Shown piece after piece: positions 8,372-17,495 of a DNA stretch of 64,000 nucleotides. The DNA lies in contig NZ_FXAK01000007.1 of assembly GCF_900177515.1 (NCBI RefSeq), positions 372,001-436,000 of the forward strand. Reading direction: 5' to 3'. A model generated the notes under the pieces. It had not been told where the DNA came from and did no database searches. It saw only the letters and a program-made list of their open reading frames with translations. The position numbers and the translations under genes were made by a program. Position 1 is the first letter of the stretch, and each line of letters begins with the position of its first letter. This DNA is from Azospirillum oryzae (lineage in GTDB: Bacteria; Pseudomonadota; Alphaproteobacteria; Azospirillales; Azospirillaceae).

Positions 8372-9637
8372 ATGGCCGCATTCATTTCCAGCCCCATATC
8401 AGGCCTGCCGACCGAAGAACGACGTCTGCGAGCGATTGACTGGTCAGGGAAGACACCGATGCGCGACGGATCCTTTGCCGATCTCACCGCCCCCTACGAC
8501 CGGGTGGCTCTCGTCCTGCAAGGCGGCGGAGCGCTGGGGGCCTATCAGGCGGGCGTCGTCGAGGGGCTGTTCAAGCACGACATCCATCCGACCTGGGTGG
8601 CCGGCGTGTCGATCGGCGCCGTCAATGCGGCGCTGATCGCCGGCAACCCGCCGGAGCGGCGCTGCGCCGCGCTGGCGGAGTTCTGGGCCCGCGTCGCCCC
8701 GCCCTCGCCCTGGGAACATGCGGAGGCGCTGTGGCGGCGGCTGGATCCCGACGGCCCGTCGATTTCCATCCTCAACCAATGGAGCGCCTGGCGGACGGCT
8801 TTGTCGGGACAACCCGGCTTCTTCCGGCCGCGGCCGGCGGTGGAATGGGCGGCGGCCGGCCCCTTCGCCGGGCCGACCAGCGTCTATGACACCGCGCCGC
8901 TGAAAAGCACGCTGGAGGACCTGATCGACTTCGACAGGATCAACCGGGGCGATGTCCGGTTGTCGCTGGGCGCCGTCAATGTGCGGACCGGCAACTCCAT
9001 CTATTTCGACACCGAGACCCACCGGATCGGCCCGGAGCATGTGATGGCCAGCGGCGCCCTGCCGCCCGGCTTCGCCCCCGTGGAGATCGACGGCGAGTTC
9101 TATTGGGACGGCGGGCTGGTCTCCAACACGCCGCTCGACCATGTGCTGGAGGACCAGCCGCGCCGCGACACGCTGGTCTTCCAGGTCGATCTGTGGAGCG
9201 CCAGCGGTCAGGTGCCGCGCGGCATGTCGGAGGTGCTGGAGCGGCAGAAGGACATCACCTATTCCAGCCGCACCCGCTTCAACACCGACAAGGTCACCTA
9301 CGAACAGACCCTGCGCAACCAGCTGGTCACGCTGCTCGACCGGCTGCCCGAGGAGCTTCGCGACACGCCGGAGGCCAGGGCGCTGCGGCGCGCCGCCTGC
9401 GGGGCGGCGATCAACATCATCCACCTGATCTACCGCCGCAAAAGCTACGAGCGCGACAGCAAGGACTACGAATTCTCCAACGCCGGCATGCGCGAGCATT
9501 GGGAGAGCGGCCTTGCCGACACGCTCGCCACGCTCGCCCACCCGGAATGGCTGGCGATGCCGTCGCGGCTGGACGGTCCCGTCACGCACGACCTACGGCG
9601 TCCGGCCCCAACCGAGATCCCAACCGATGCAGCTTGA
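8372..9637 (+). CDS. patatin-like phospholipase with DUF3734-type C-terminus
   Basis: A serine lipid acyl hydrolase. The patatin domain starts [18 protein letters not shown] (oxyanion loop) and continues with the nucleophile elbow GVSIG and the catalytic Asp motif WDGGLVSN; the Ser-Asp dyad is complete. The C-terminal 130 residues, with [11 protein letters not shown] and NIIHLIYR, match the DUF3734 extension found in many alphaproteobacterial patatins. The ATG at 8372 has GGGGAG 9 bases upstream; an ATG at 8459 with GGGAAG is a good alternative and would still keep the catalytic domain. There is no signal peptide. The next gene is 3-hydroxybutyrate dehydrogenase, 37 bases away, so the pair may be co-transcribed. 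A role in releasing acyl chains for storage or turnover is only suggested by this. Confidence 0.88.
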   Translation: MAAFISSPISGLPTEERRLRAIDWSGKTPMRDGSFADLTAPYDRVALVLQGGGALGAYQAGVVEGLFKHDIHPTWVAGVSIGAVNAALIAGNPPERRCAALAEFWARVAPPSPWEHAEALWRRLDPDGPSISILNQWSAWRTALSGQPGFFRPRPAVEWAAAGPFAGPTSVYDTAPLKSTLEDLIDFDRINRGDVRLSLGAVNVRTGNSIYFDTETHRIGPEHVMASGALPPGFAPVEIDGEFYWDGGLVSNTPLDHVLEDQPRRDTLVFQVDLWSASGQVPRGMSEVLERQKDITYSSRTRFNTDKVTYEQTLRNQLVTLLDRLPEELRDTPEARALRRAACGAAINIIHLIYRRKSYERDSKDYEFSNAGMREHWESGLADTLATLAHPEWLAMPSRLDGPVTHDLRRPAPTEIPTDAA

Positions 9638-9661
9638 ACGCCAAGCAATGCAGCTTGAACG
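9627..9661 (+). repeat. 21-bp tandem duplication over the patatin stop codon
   Basis: ATGCAGCTTGAACG occurs at 9627-9640 and again at 9648-9661, a 21-base period. The first copy contains the patatin stop, and the second leads into the ribosome site of the next gene. Both copies contain an ATG in frame with the dehydrogenase ([14 protein letters not shown]). Confidence 0.6.
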
Positions 9662-9674
9662 AAGGAGCGGACCC

Positions 9675-10454
9675 ATGCGTTTGCAGGACAAAGTCGCCGT
9701 CATCACCGGGGCGGCGAGCGGAATCGGGCTGGAAATCGCCCGGACCTTCGCCGGCGAGGGCGCGCTGGTCGTCATCGCCGACCTCAACCAGGCCGGCGCC
9801 GATGCGGCGGCGGCCAGCCTCGATCCCACCGGCAAGCGGGCGCTGGGCGTCGCCATGGACGTGACCGACGAGGCCCAGGTCGATGCCGGCATGGCCCGCG
9901 CGGTCGCCGCCTTCGGCCGCATCGACATCCTGGTCAGCAACGCCGGCATCCAGACCGTGGCGCCGGTCGAGCAGTTCGAGTTCGCCAAGTGGAAGCAGCT
10001 TCTGTCCATCCATCTGGACGGCGCCTTCCTGACCACGCGCGCCGCCCTGCGCACCATGTACGAGCAGAAAAGCGGCAGCATCATCTATATGGGGTCGGTC
10101 CACTCCAAGGAGGCGTCGCCGCTGAAGGCGCCCTATGTCACCGCCAAGCACGGGCTGATCGGCCTCGCCAAGGTGGTCGCCAAGGAAGGGGCGGCGCATG
10201 GCGTGCGCGCCAACGTGATCTGCCCCGGCTTCGTCCGTACCCCGCTGGTCGAGAAGCAGATCCCCGAGCAGGCCAGGGAGCTTGGCATTTCGGAAGAGGA
10301 CGTGGTGAAGAAGGTGATGCTGAAGGAGACCGTCGACGGCGAGTTCACCACGGTCGAGGACGTCGCCCAGGCCGCCCTGTTCTTCGCGTCTTTCGGATCG
10401 AACGCGCTGACCGGCCAGTCCCTGGTCGTCAGCCATGGCTGGTTCATGCAATAG
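9675..10454 (+). CDS. bdhA: 3-hydroxybutyrate dehydrogenase
   Basis: A 259-residue short-chain dehydrogenase that interconverts (R)-3-hydroxybutyrate and acetoacetate with NAD, in polyhydroxybutyrate use. The cofactor motif is TGAASGIG (residues 10-17), with NAG later. The catalytic residues fit Ser in GSVHSKEAS, Tyr and Lys in YVTAKHG. The C-terminal [16 protein letters not shown] is characteristic of BdhA, as is the helical insertion [15 protein letters not shown]. The start at 9675 has AAGGAG 7 bases upstream. Two in-frame ATGs at 9627 and 9648 lie in a short duplication and are less likely. A strong terminator follows. Confidence 0.93.
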   Translation: MRLQDKVAVITGAASGIGLEIARTFAGEGALVVIADLNQAGADAAAASLDPTGKRALGVAMDVTDEAQVDAGMARAVAAFGRIDILVSNAGIQTVAPVEQFEFAKWKQLLSIHLDGAFLTTRAALRTMYEQKSGSIIYMGSVHSKEASPLKAPYVTAKHGLIGLAKVVAKEGAAHGVRANVICPGFVRTPLVEKQIPEQARELGISEEDVVKKVMLKETVDGEFTTVEDVAQAALFFASFGSNALTGQSLVVSHGWFMQ

Positions 10455-10475
10455 GCGGAACGCCGCCGGAATGAA

Positions 10476-10506
10476 AAAGGCGCCGGGCCGATGGCCCGAC
10501 GCCTTT
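10476..10506. terminator. intrinsic terminator between convergent genes
   Basis: AAAGGCG-c-CGGGCC and GGCCCG-a-CGCCTTT pair over 13 bp with one mismatch and a GAT loop. A-tract on the left and T-tract on the right allow it to work for both bdhA and the chemoreceptor gene. Confidence 0.8.
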
Positions 10507-10541
10507 CTTGCGTTGGTTCGATGGGTGCCCTCGGCCTCCGC

Positions 10542-13052
10542 TCAGAACTCCTTCCAGTCGTCGTCGTCGCTGGTGCTGTGCTTCAGGACCGGGACCGCGG
10601 CGGTGCCGCGCGCGGGGGAGTCGGTGCGGGCGGACGGCTTGGTCGTCGCGACCGCATGGGCCGTGCCGTTGCCGCGGGCGGCGGGCTTCGCCGCAGGCTT
10701 GGCGGCGGTGCGGGTGGGGGCCGCGGCGGCGCGGCGGGTGGTGGCGACCGCCGGAGCGGCATGGACGGCAACCGGGGCGCGCGGCGCCGCGGCGTAACCG
10801 AAGCCGGCCGCCTGTTCGAACTTGAAGAAGCCGACCAGCGACTTCAGGTCGCCGGCCTGACCGCTCATCGCCTGGGCGGCGGCGGTGGTCTCCTCCACCA
10901 GGGCGGCGTTCTTCTGCGTCATCTCGTCCATGTTGGCGACGGTCGAGTTGATCTCGTCCAGCGCCGTCGCCTGCTCGGCCGAGGCCGACGCCATCTCGGC
11001 GATCAGGGTCGCCACCTGCTGCACGCCGGACACGATGCCCTGTAGCGCGTCGCCGGCCTTGCTGACCAGATCGACGCCGTCCTTGACCTGGGCGTCGCTG
11101 TCCAGGATCAGGCCCTTGATCTCCTTCGAGGCCTGGGCGGAGCGCTGGGCGAGTTGCCGCACCTCCTGCGCCACCACGGCGAAGCCGCGCCCGGCGTCGC
11201 CGGCCCGCGCCGCCTCCACCGCCGCGTTCAGCGCCAGGAGGTTGGTCTGGAAGGCGATCTCGTCGATCACCCCGATGATGTCGGTGATCTTGCGGCTGGA
11301 TTCCTCGATCTTGCGCATCGCCTCGATGGCGGAGCCGGCGACGCCGCCGCCGGATTCGGCGGAACCACGGGCCTGGGCGGCCATCACGTTGGCGCGCTGG
11401 GCGTTCTCGGCGTTGGAGCGGACGGTGGCGCCCAGCTCCTCCATGCTGGCCGCGGTCTCCTCCAGCGAGGAGGCCTGCTGCTCGGTGCGGTCGGCGAGGT
11501 CGGAGGAGCCCAGCGACACCTCGGCGGCGGCGGCGGCGATGGTCTCGGCGGCCTGGGTGATCTGGCCGACGATCTCGGCCAACCGGGTGGAGGTGGCGTT
11601 GACGTCGGTCTTCACCTGCTCGAAGGCACCCTGGTAGTCGCGGGTAACGCGGCGGTTCAGATCGCCCTGGGCCAGCGCGCTCAGCACCTCGCCCAGGTCG
11701 GCGATGACCGCCTCCACCGTGTCGGTCAGGCGGTTGATGCCCTCCGACATGGTCTTGTAGAAACCGTCCTTGCCGGCCAGATCAATGCGGCGCTCAAGAT
11801 CGCCCTTCGACACGGCGTCGATCAGCCCGGCGATCTCCTCGCCGATGGCCTGCTCGCGGGCGCGCTGGGCCTCGGCGGCGCGGCGTTCGGCCTCCAGCCG
11901 CTCGCGCTCGGCCTCGTCCATCCGCTTCTTCTCGACGGCGTTCTCCTTGAACACCAGGACCGCCTTGGCCATGCGGCCGATCTCGTCGCGGTTCTCCAGG
12001 GCGGGCACGTCGACCGTGAGGTTGCCGGCGGCCAGCTCCGTCATCGTTCCGGTCATCTGCACCACGGGGCGGACGATCGAGCGCGCGGTGATCAGGGCGA
12101 TCAGGATGCCGAGAACGAAGGCGCCCACCGCCATGCCGATCAGCAGCGTGGTGGTGTTCTCCATGTCGGTCCGCGCGCCGGTCAGCACCGTGTCGCGCAC
12201 CTCCGCCTGGGAGGCGATGGTCTTGGCGACCAGATCGGCGAACTCCTCCGCCTCCTTGGCCATGATGTCGAAGGCCAGCGTCTGGGCGTCGTTCACGGCG
12301 GTGACGACACGGTTGAAGCTTTCCAGATAGCGTCCGGCGATCTGCGCCGCATCCTCCGCCGCGCGCTTCTGCGCCGGGTCGGTCAGGCGGGCGGCCAGTG
12401 CGGTGGCCGCCTTGATGAAGCCGTCCATCCGGGCGCGGACCTCGTCAGACGCCTTCGCCGAAGGTTCCGTCAGGAAGCGCTGGGCGCTGAGCCGGGCGAG
12501 GATCAGCGATTCCTGGGCTTGGCCGGCATGGGCGGCGGATTCGAAATCGCCGGTGGCGATCCCGCCGGCCATCACTTGGCTCAGCCCCTCCCGTGCCTTG
12601 GTGCCCAGCGGCATCAGCTCTTCCGCCACCAGCCGGTCGCGCTGTTCGCGCAGCTTCACCAGCTTGTCGAAATTGGCGGCATAGCCGTCGAACTGCTGGA
12701 TCATGCGGTCGAGGTTGGCGCGGCGGCCGGGATCCTGCGTCGCCTCACGGATGGCGCGCAGTATCTCGCCCAGCTTCTTCTGCTGCGCCTGGGTCGGCGC
12801 GATCAGGGTGTTGTTGCCGGAGAAGGAGTAGTTGACCACGTTGCGGCGCATGTCGGAGACCGAGCCGTCCACGTCCGAAATCCGTAGCGAACTGTCGGAG
12901 ATCGACGCGTAGCGGGTGAAGCCGCTCTCCACCGTCGACAGCGACCGCACGCCGAGTGCTGCCACCAGGGCGAGGAGGGCGAGGATCAGAAGGAATCCCA
13001 CCTGGATGCGGGTGCCCACCTTGAATCGGCCGGCGAAGCTGGCGTTCTGCAT
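10542..13052 (-). CDS. methyl-accepting chemotaxis protein with large periplasmic helical domain
   Basis: An inner-membrane chemoreceptor of about 836 residues. It has a first membrane helix at residues 14-35 and a long helical periplasmic region (about 40-300), consistent with a helical bimodular-type sensor. A second membrane helix (LLIGMAVGAFVLGILIALI), HAMP, a further HAMP-like segment and the signalling hairpin follow. The hairpin tip is clear (DEIAFQTNLLALNAAVEAARAG), the CheA/CheW contact. The C-terminus runs through an Ala/Pro-rich linker to DDDDWKEF, which fits the xWxxF tether used to dock CheR or CheB. I set the start at the ATG at 13052, with AAGG 9 bases upstream; a TTG 6 bases earlier is too close to that site. 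The ligand is unknown. Confidence 0.93.
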   Translation of the reverse strand: MQNASFAGRFKVGTRIQVGFLLILALLALVAALGVRSLSTVESGFTRYASISDSSLRISDVDGSVSDMRRNVVNYSFSGNNTLIAPTQAQQKKLGEILRAIREATQDPGRRANLDRMIQQFDGYAANFDKLVKLREQRDRLVAEELMPLGTKAREGLSQVMAGGIATGDFESAAHAGQAQESLILARLSAQRFLTEPSAKASDEVRARMDGFIKAATALAARLTDPAQKRAAEDAAQIAGRYLESFNRVVTAVNDAQTLAFDIMAKEAEEFADLVAKTIASQAEVRDTVLTGARTDMENTTTLLIGMAVGAFVLGILIALITARSIVRPVVQMTGTMTELAAGNLTVDVPALENRDEIGRMAKAVLVFKENAVEKKRMDEAERERLEAERRAAEAQRAREQAIGEEIAGLIDAVSKGDLERRIDLAGKDGFYKTMSEGINRLTDTVEAVIADLGEVLSALAQGDLNRRVTRDYQGAFEQVKTDVNATSTRLAEIVGQITQAAETIAAAAAEVSLGSSDLADRTEQQASSLEETAASMEELGATVRSNAENAQRANVMAAQARGSAESGGGVAGSAIEAMRKIEESSRKITDIIGVIDEIAFQTNLLALNAAVEAARAGDAGRGFAVVAQEVRQLAQRSAQASKEIKGLILDSDAQVKDGVDLVSKAGDALQGIVSGVQQVATLIAEMASASAEQATALDEINSTVANMDEMTQKNAALVEETTAAAQAMSGQAGDLKSLVGFFKFEQAAGFGYAAAPRAPVAVHAAPAVATTRRAAAAPTRTAAKPAAKPAARGNGTAHAVATTKPSARTDSPARGTAAVPVLKHSTSDDDDWKEF

Positions 13053-13324
13053 GGTCAAATGCCTTGGTCTGCGGTGCGGATCGAACGCGATACGCCCGGC
13101 AGGGTAGAGGAAGATGGTTTCCAGTCCGTTGCCATGGCACTAGGAAATGCAGCGAAAGCGTCCCTGGGCCGCGCCAAAATCGTGGCAAAGCCGTGACGCG
13201 GGGCTTTGACGATGCCGTGGCGGTCCCTAGGTTAGGTCGCCTGAACAGCTTTTCGGGAAACGGTCCCTGCCGGCCGGTTTTCCCAGATCGGCAGAAATCC
13301 CGTAAAGGCCACTTGAAGACTCCG

Positions 13325-15220
13325 ATGCGCCGCAGCCTTCCGCCCACCTCCGACGGCAATGCCTTCACCCGCCCGTCCGGCGACCTGCGCGCCGCGATGC
13401 GCTCGCTGGCGCCCTATATCTGGCCCCGCGATTCCGTGGAGACGCGGGTTCGGGTGGTGCTGGCGATGCTGCTGCTGATCGGCGCCAAGGTCGCCAACGT
13501 CTATGTGCCGATCTTCTACAAGCATGCGGTGGACGCGCTGACGCCCGCCTCCGCCGGCGGTACGGCCGGGCCGGGCGCGGTGATGGCCATCCCCCTGGGA
13601 CTGATCGTCGCATACGGCCTTGCCCGCGTGACCTCGCTGATCTTCGCCGAGCTGCGCGACGCCGTCTTCGCCACGGTGGCGCAGCGGACCATCCGCAAGG
13701 TGGCGCTGTCGGTGTTCCGGCACCTGCACGCGCTGTCGCTGCGCTTCCATCTGGAACGCCAGACCGGCGGCCTGACCCGATCGCTGGAGCGCGGCACCCG
13801 CGCCATCGAATCGCTGCTGCGCTACACCCTGTTCTCCATCGTGCCGACGCTGGTGGAGATCGCGCTGGTCTGCGCCATCCTGTGGAAGCTGTTCAGCGTC
13901 TGGTTCGCGCTGGCGACCTTCGTCACGGTGATGGGCTACATCCTCTATACCTTCTTCGTGTCGGAATGGCGCATCAAGTTCCGCCGCCTGATGAACGACA
14001 CCGACAGCAAGGCCAACACCAAGGCGATCGACAGCCTGCTGAACTACGAGACGGTCAAGTATTTCGGCAATGAGGAGCATGAGGCCCGCCGCTACGACGG
14101 CGCCCTGCAGAGCTACGAGAAGGCGGCGGTGCGCAGCCAGCAGAGCCTGTCGCTGCTGAATGTCGGCCAGTCGGCGATCATCTCGCTGGGGCTGGCGGTG
14201 GTGATGGGGATGGCCGCCAACGGCATCGTCAACGGCAGCATGTCGCTGGGCGACTTCGTCCTGGTGAACACCTACCTGCTGCAGCTCTACCAGCCGCTGA
14301 ACTTCTTCGGCGTCGTCTATCGCGAGATCAAGCAGTCGCTGATCGACATCGAATCGATGGTGACCCTGCTGGCGGTCGACCGCGAGGTGGCCGACGGCCC
14401 CGACGCGAAGCCGCTGGCGGTCGACGGGGCGGAACTGCGCTTCGAGGGGGTGGAGTTCGGCTATGACCCGCGCCGGCCGATCCTGAAGGATGTCAGCTTC
14501 ACCGTGCCAGCCGGCAAGACGGTCGCCATCGTCGGCCCGTCGGGCGCCGGCAAGTCGACCATCAGCCGGCTGCTGTTCCGCTTCTACGACGTCAATGGCG
14601 GCCGGGTGATGATCGACGGGCAGGACATCCGCGACGTCACCCAGTCCTCGCTGCGGGCCTCCATCGGCATCGTCCCGCAGGACACCGTGCTGTTCAACGA
14701 CACCGTCTTCTACAACATCGCCTATGGCCGTCCCGGCGCCAGCCCGGCGGAGGTGGAGCGGGCGGCGCGGCTGGCCCACATCCACGACTTCATCATGGCG
14801 CTGCCCGACGGCTACCAGACCACGGTGGGCGAGCGCGGGTTGAAGCTGTCCGGCGGCGAGAAGCAGCGCGTCGCCATCGCCCGCACCATCCTGAAGGACC
14901 CGGCGATCCTGCTGTTCGACGAGGCGACCAGCGCGCTCGACACCCACACCGAGCGGGAAATCCAGGCCAACCTGCGCGAGGTCAGCCGAGGCCGGACCAC
15001 GTTGGTGATCGCGCACCGGCTGTCCACCGTCATCGACGCCGACGAGATCCTGGTGCTGGAGGCCGGCCGGGTGATCGAGCGCGGCCACCATGCCGAGCTG
15101 CTGGCCGCCCGCGGCGCCTATGCCGCCCTGTGGACGCGGCAGCAGGAAGCCAGCCAGGGGGCCAATGGGGCGGCCACCGGTGGACCCGCGCCGCTGTCCG
15201 GCGTGCTGGCCTCGACCTGA
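13325..15220 (+). CDS. Atm1-type ABC exporter (half transporter, permease and ATPase)
   Basis: A 631-residue half-size ABC exporter. Six membrane helices span about residues 35-310, with the Atm1-type signatures SLRFHLERQTGGLTR and NYETVKYFGNEEHEARRY. The ATPase has Walker A GPSGAGKST, Q-loop IVPQDTVLFND, signature LSGGE, Walker B ILLFDEATSALD and switch His IAHRLST. Atm1/ABCB7 relatives export glutathione-linked compounds tied to iron-sulfur cluster supply or metal detoxification; which applies here is inference. The start at 13325 gives the normal length, and the ribosome site is weak (GAAG). The heme oxygenase gene follows after 21 bases and may be co-transcribed. The 272-base gap upstream holds the divergent promoters of this gene and the chemoreceptor; I see nothing else in it. 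Confidence 0.9.
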   Translation: MRRSLPPTSDGNAFTRPSGDLRAAMRSLAPYIWPRDSVETRVRVVLAMLLLIGAKVANVYVPIFYKHAVDALTPASAGGTAGPGAVMAIPLGLIVAYGLARVTSLIFAELRDAVFATVAQRTIRKVALSVFRHLHALSLRFHLERQTGGLTRSLERGTRAIESLLRYTLFSIVPTLVEIALVCAILWKLFSVWFALATFVTVMGYILYTFFVSEWRIKFRRLMNDTDSKANTKAIDSLLNYETVKYFGNEEHEARRYDGALQSYEKAAVRSQQSLSLLNVGQSAIISLGLAVVMGMAANGIVNGSMSLGDFVLVNTYLLQLYQPLNFFGVVYREIKQSLIDIESMVTLLAVDREVADGPDAKPLAVDGAELRFEGVEFGYDPRRPILKDVSFTVPAGKTVAIVGPSGAGKSTISRLLFRFYDVNGGRVMIDGQDIRDVTQSSLRASIGIVPQDTVLFNDTVFYNIAYGRPGASPAEVERAARLAHIHDFIMALPDGYQTTVGERGLKLSGGEKQRVAIARTILKDPAILLFDEATSALDTHTEREIQANLREVSRGRTTLVIAHRLSTVIDADEILVLEAGRVIERGHHAELLAARGAYAALWTRQQEASQGANGAATGGPAPLSGVLAST

Positions 15221-15241
15221 CCGGAACCGGAGAGCACGATC

Positions 15242-15808
15242 ATGGGACCGGCAAGGCAGGCGCTGCGCGACGCGACGCGGGAGAGTCACGACCGGCTGGA
15301 CAAGGCCGCGGTGCTGCAGCCGCTGGTCCGGCCGGACATCACCGCCGGCCAGTATGCCCGCGCTCTGGCCGTGCTCTACGGCTTCAACGCGCCGGTGGAG
15401 CGGGCGCTGGGGGACGAGCGGGGCGTGGCGCGGCTGGCGTTGCTGCGCGCGGATCTGCGGGTGCTCGGCACCGATCCGGACGGTCTGCCGGAGATGACCG
15501 ACCTGCCGCCGCTGGACAATGCACCGGCGCGGCTGGCGGCCCGCTATGTGCTGGACGGCTCCGCCCATGGCGGGCGGGCGATGCTGCCGGGGATCACCCG
15601 CGCGCTGGGATACGATGCCCGGCGCGGCGCCCGTTTCCTGGCGTCGGACGGTCTGGACATGGCCGGGGCCTGGAAGGCGCTGATGATCCGGCTGGAGGAG
15701 GAACTTGCCGACCCGGCCGCGCTCGCCGCCGCCTGCGCCACCGCCGCCGCGCTGTTCGCGGCACTGGAGCGGTGGACCCTGGACAACCGGCCGGCGGAAC
15801 ACGCCTGA
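15242..15808 (+). CDS. heme oxygenase (biliverdin-producing type)
   Basis: A 188-residue heme oxygenase-like protein, usual length for bacterial BphO/HemO enzymes. The N-terminal LRDATRESHDRLD carries the proximal heme His. YVLDGSAHGGRAM corresponds to the distal-helix YVLEGSxxGG motif, whose glycines sit over the heme. The enzyme opens heme to biliverdin, CO and iron. No bacteriophytochrome, the usual biliverdin user, is in the window. Placed directly after an Atm1-type exporter, it may serve iron or heme turnover. GGAG lies 9 bases before the ATG. Confidence 0.85.
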   Translation: MGPARQALRDATRESHDRLDKAAVLQPLVRPDITAGQYARALAVLYGFNAPVERALGDERGVARLALLRADLRVLGTDPDGLPEMTDLPPLDNAPARLAARYVLDGSAHGGRAMLPGITRALGYDARRGARFLASDGLDMAGAWKALMIRLEEELADPAALAAACATAAALFAALERWTLDNRPAEHA

Positions 15809-15817
15809 CGAGCGGGG

Positions 15818-16327
15818 CTACAGGCTCGCCCGCAGCTCCTTGATGGTGGCGATCATCGTCAGGTCGCTGACCGGGCAGGGCCTGAAGCCGTGCCGCCGGT
15901 AGAAGCTCGCAGCCCTGTCGTCGATGGCGTGGACCAGCATGGCCCGCACGCCGGCGATGTCGGCGATCTGGAGGCAGCGCCCGACGGCATCCCGCAACAG
16001 GTCGGCACCGAAGCCCTGCCCATGCAGCGATGCGTCGAGGGCGAGCCGCGCCAGCAGGATCACCGGGATCTGCTCCGGCATCTGGCGGGCGACGGCGGAT
16101 GGGGCGGACCGCCGCTCGACCGATCCGGTGGCGAGCGCGTAATAGCCGACGACCTCGTTCCCCTGGCACACCACATAAGTGCGCGAGGCGCCGGAAAGCT
16201 GGTTGGCCATGGCCCGCCTGCGCAGCCAGGCGGTGAGTTGCTCGACACCGCAATCGAACCGGGCAGTGTCGTGATGTCCCGACAGCGGCACCGGCGCGGA
16301 CGGCGCCGCCGGATCCGTCACTTCCAT
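15818..16327 (-). CDS. tacT: GNAT-fold toxin of TacT type
   Basis: A 169-residue acetyltransferase. Conserved points are the N-terminal HDTARFDCGVEQLTAWLRRRA, the core YYALATGSV, the acetyl-CoA loop HGQGFGADLL and the C-terminal FYRRHGF with the catalytic-type Tyr. In known TacT toxins the enzyme acetylates the amino acid on charged tRNA and stops translation. It overlaps the end of the DUF1778 antitoxin gene by 10 bases, so the two are one operon with the antitoxin first. It is convergent with the heme oxygenase gene, 9 bases away. The family call is strong; that it is an active toxin is inferred. Confidence 0.9.
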   Translation of the reverse strand: MEVTDPAAPSAPVPLSGHHDTARFDCGVEQLTAWLRRRAMANQLSGASRTYVVCQGNEVVGYYALATGSVERRSAPSAVARQMPEQIPVILLARLALDASLHGQGFGADLLRDAVGRCLQIADIAGVRAMLVHAIDDRAASFYRRHGFRPCPVSDLTMIATIKELRASL

Positions 16328-16623
16328 CGCGCCGGTCTTTTCATCAGCGCCTGGAGCTTCGGGTTGGGCTGGACCGGGGCATCCAGCAGGTCGACGAAAG
16401 CCTGATAACGGTCATCGCCCAGAGTGAAGAGCCGCTGGTTGAGCAGCACCTCCTCCGCGGCGCGGCAGGAGGCTTCCAGGATGAACTCCGTCCGCGTCTT
16501 GCCGGCGACCTGTGCGGCGCGGTCGACAAGGTCCCGCTGCCGCTTGGGCGCGCGGAAGTTGATGACGGTTGAGCGGTCGTCTGGATGTTCCGAGCCCGTG
16601 CGGCCGAGGGGGTGCTCTTTCAT
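16318..16623 (-). CDS. tacA: DUF1778 antitoxin of TacA type
   Basis: A 101-residue antitoxin. The ribbon-helix-helix part lies at about residues 16-50 (STVINFRAPKRQRDLVDRAAQVAGKTRTEFILEA, read in two blocks). The C-terminal half, with DDRYQAFVDLLDAP, is the toxin-wrapping segment. RHH antitoxins of this class dimerise, bind their own promoter and block the GNAT partner. The ATG at 16623 has GGAG 9 bases upstream. Two matching repeats directly upstream are the likely operator. Confidence 0.9.
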   Translation of the reverse strand: MKEHPLGRTGSEHPDDRSTVINFRAPKRQRDLVDRAAQVAGKTRTEFILEASCRAAEEVLLNQRLFTLGDDRYQAFVDLLDAPVQPNPKLQALMKRPARWK

Positions 16624-16640
16624 CTTGCGGACTCCGGGTT

Positions 16641-16685
16641 TGTATGCTCAGTGAATATACGGTTCTGTATGCTCAATGGCAATAC
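16641..16685. promoter_or_regulatory. tandem operator of the tacAT operon
   Basis: TGTATGCTCA-gTG-aat-ATAC (16641-16660) recurs as TGTATGCTCA-aTG-gca-ATAC (16666-16685), 25 bases apart, or about 2.4 helical turns. Each copy has inverted ends GTAT...ATAC. The pair lies 18-62 bases upstream of the antitoxin start, where the promoter should be, as expected for autoregulation by a ribbon-helix-helix protein. The same 146-base gap must carry the pyrF promoter. Confidence 0.7.
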
Positions 16686-16769
16686 AGGTGCCGCCGGGGC
16701 TGGCGCATGCCCCCATCCCTTGCTAGGGTGCCGGACCATTCGCATTCGGGTTCTGGAGACCGCCTTCCC

Positions 16770-17495
16770 ATGACCGCGCCAGCCTCGCGCATCTATTGCT
16801 CCGTCGACACCACCGAGATCGACGCCGCCCGCCGCATCGCCGGGCAGGTGGCCGGGGCCGTCGGCGGCATCAAGCTGGGGCTGGAGTTCTTCATCGCCCA
16901 GGGGCCGGCCGGCGTGCGGGCGGTGGTGGGGGAGGATGGGCCGCCGCTGTTCCTCGACCTCAAGCTGCACGACATTCCCAACACGGTGGCGGGCGGCGTG
17001 CGCGCGGCGCTGCCGCTGAAGCCGGCCTTCATGACCATCCACAGCGCTGGCGGGCCGGCGATGATGCGCGCGGCGGCGGAAACGGCCGCCACCGCCGGGG
17101 CCGACCGGCCGAAGATCCTGGCCGTCACCGTTCTGACCAGCCTGGACGAGGGCGACCTCGGCGCCGTCGGGCAGTCGGTGCCGGTGGCGGAGCAGGTGGT
17201 GCGGCTGGCCAAGCTGGCCAAGGCGTCGGGGGTGGACGGCGTCGTCTGCTCCCCGGCCGAGGTGGCGCTGGTGCGCGCGGCCTGCGGTCCCGACTTCATC
17301 CTGATGGTGCCCGGCATCCGCCCGGCCTGGGCCGCCACCAACGACCAGAAGCGCATCATGACCCCGGCCGAGGCGCTGGCCGCCGGCGCCGACCATCTGG
17401 TCATCGGCCGTCCGATCACCGCCGATGCCGACCCGGCCGCCGCCGCCCGCCGCATCGTCGCCGAGATCGAGGCCAGTTCCGGAGGGACCGCATGA
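16770..17495 (+). CDS. pyrF: orotidine-5'-phosphate decarboxylase
   Basis: A 241-residue (beta/alpha)8-barrel enzyme that makes UMP from OMP, the last step of pyrimidine synthesis. Motifs: YCSVDT at the N-terminus; IKLGLEFF with the first catalytic Lys; LFLDLKLHDIPNTV with the Asp-Lys-Asp active-site array; VPGIRP; and the phosphate-binding HLVIGRPIT. The ATG at 16770 gives the family length. The stop overlaps the trpF start as ATGA, so the two are coupled. Confidence 0.97.
   Translation: MTAPASRIYCSVDTTEIDAARRIAGQVAGAVGGIKLGLEFFIAQGPAGVRAVVGEDGPPLFLDLKLHDIPNTVAGGVRAALPLKPAFMTIHSAGGPAMMRAAAETAATAGADRPKILAVTVLTSLDEGDLGAVGQSVPVAEQVVRLAKLAKASGVDGVVCSPAEVALVRAACGPDFILMVPGIRPAWAATNDQKRIMTPAEALAAGADHLVIGRPITADADPAAAARRIVAEIEASSGGTA

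Noticed and set aside
13232..15802. 856-codon frame antisense to the Atm1-type exporter and heme oxygenase
   Set aside because: Spans two real genes and their gap with no motif.
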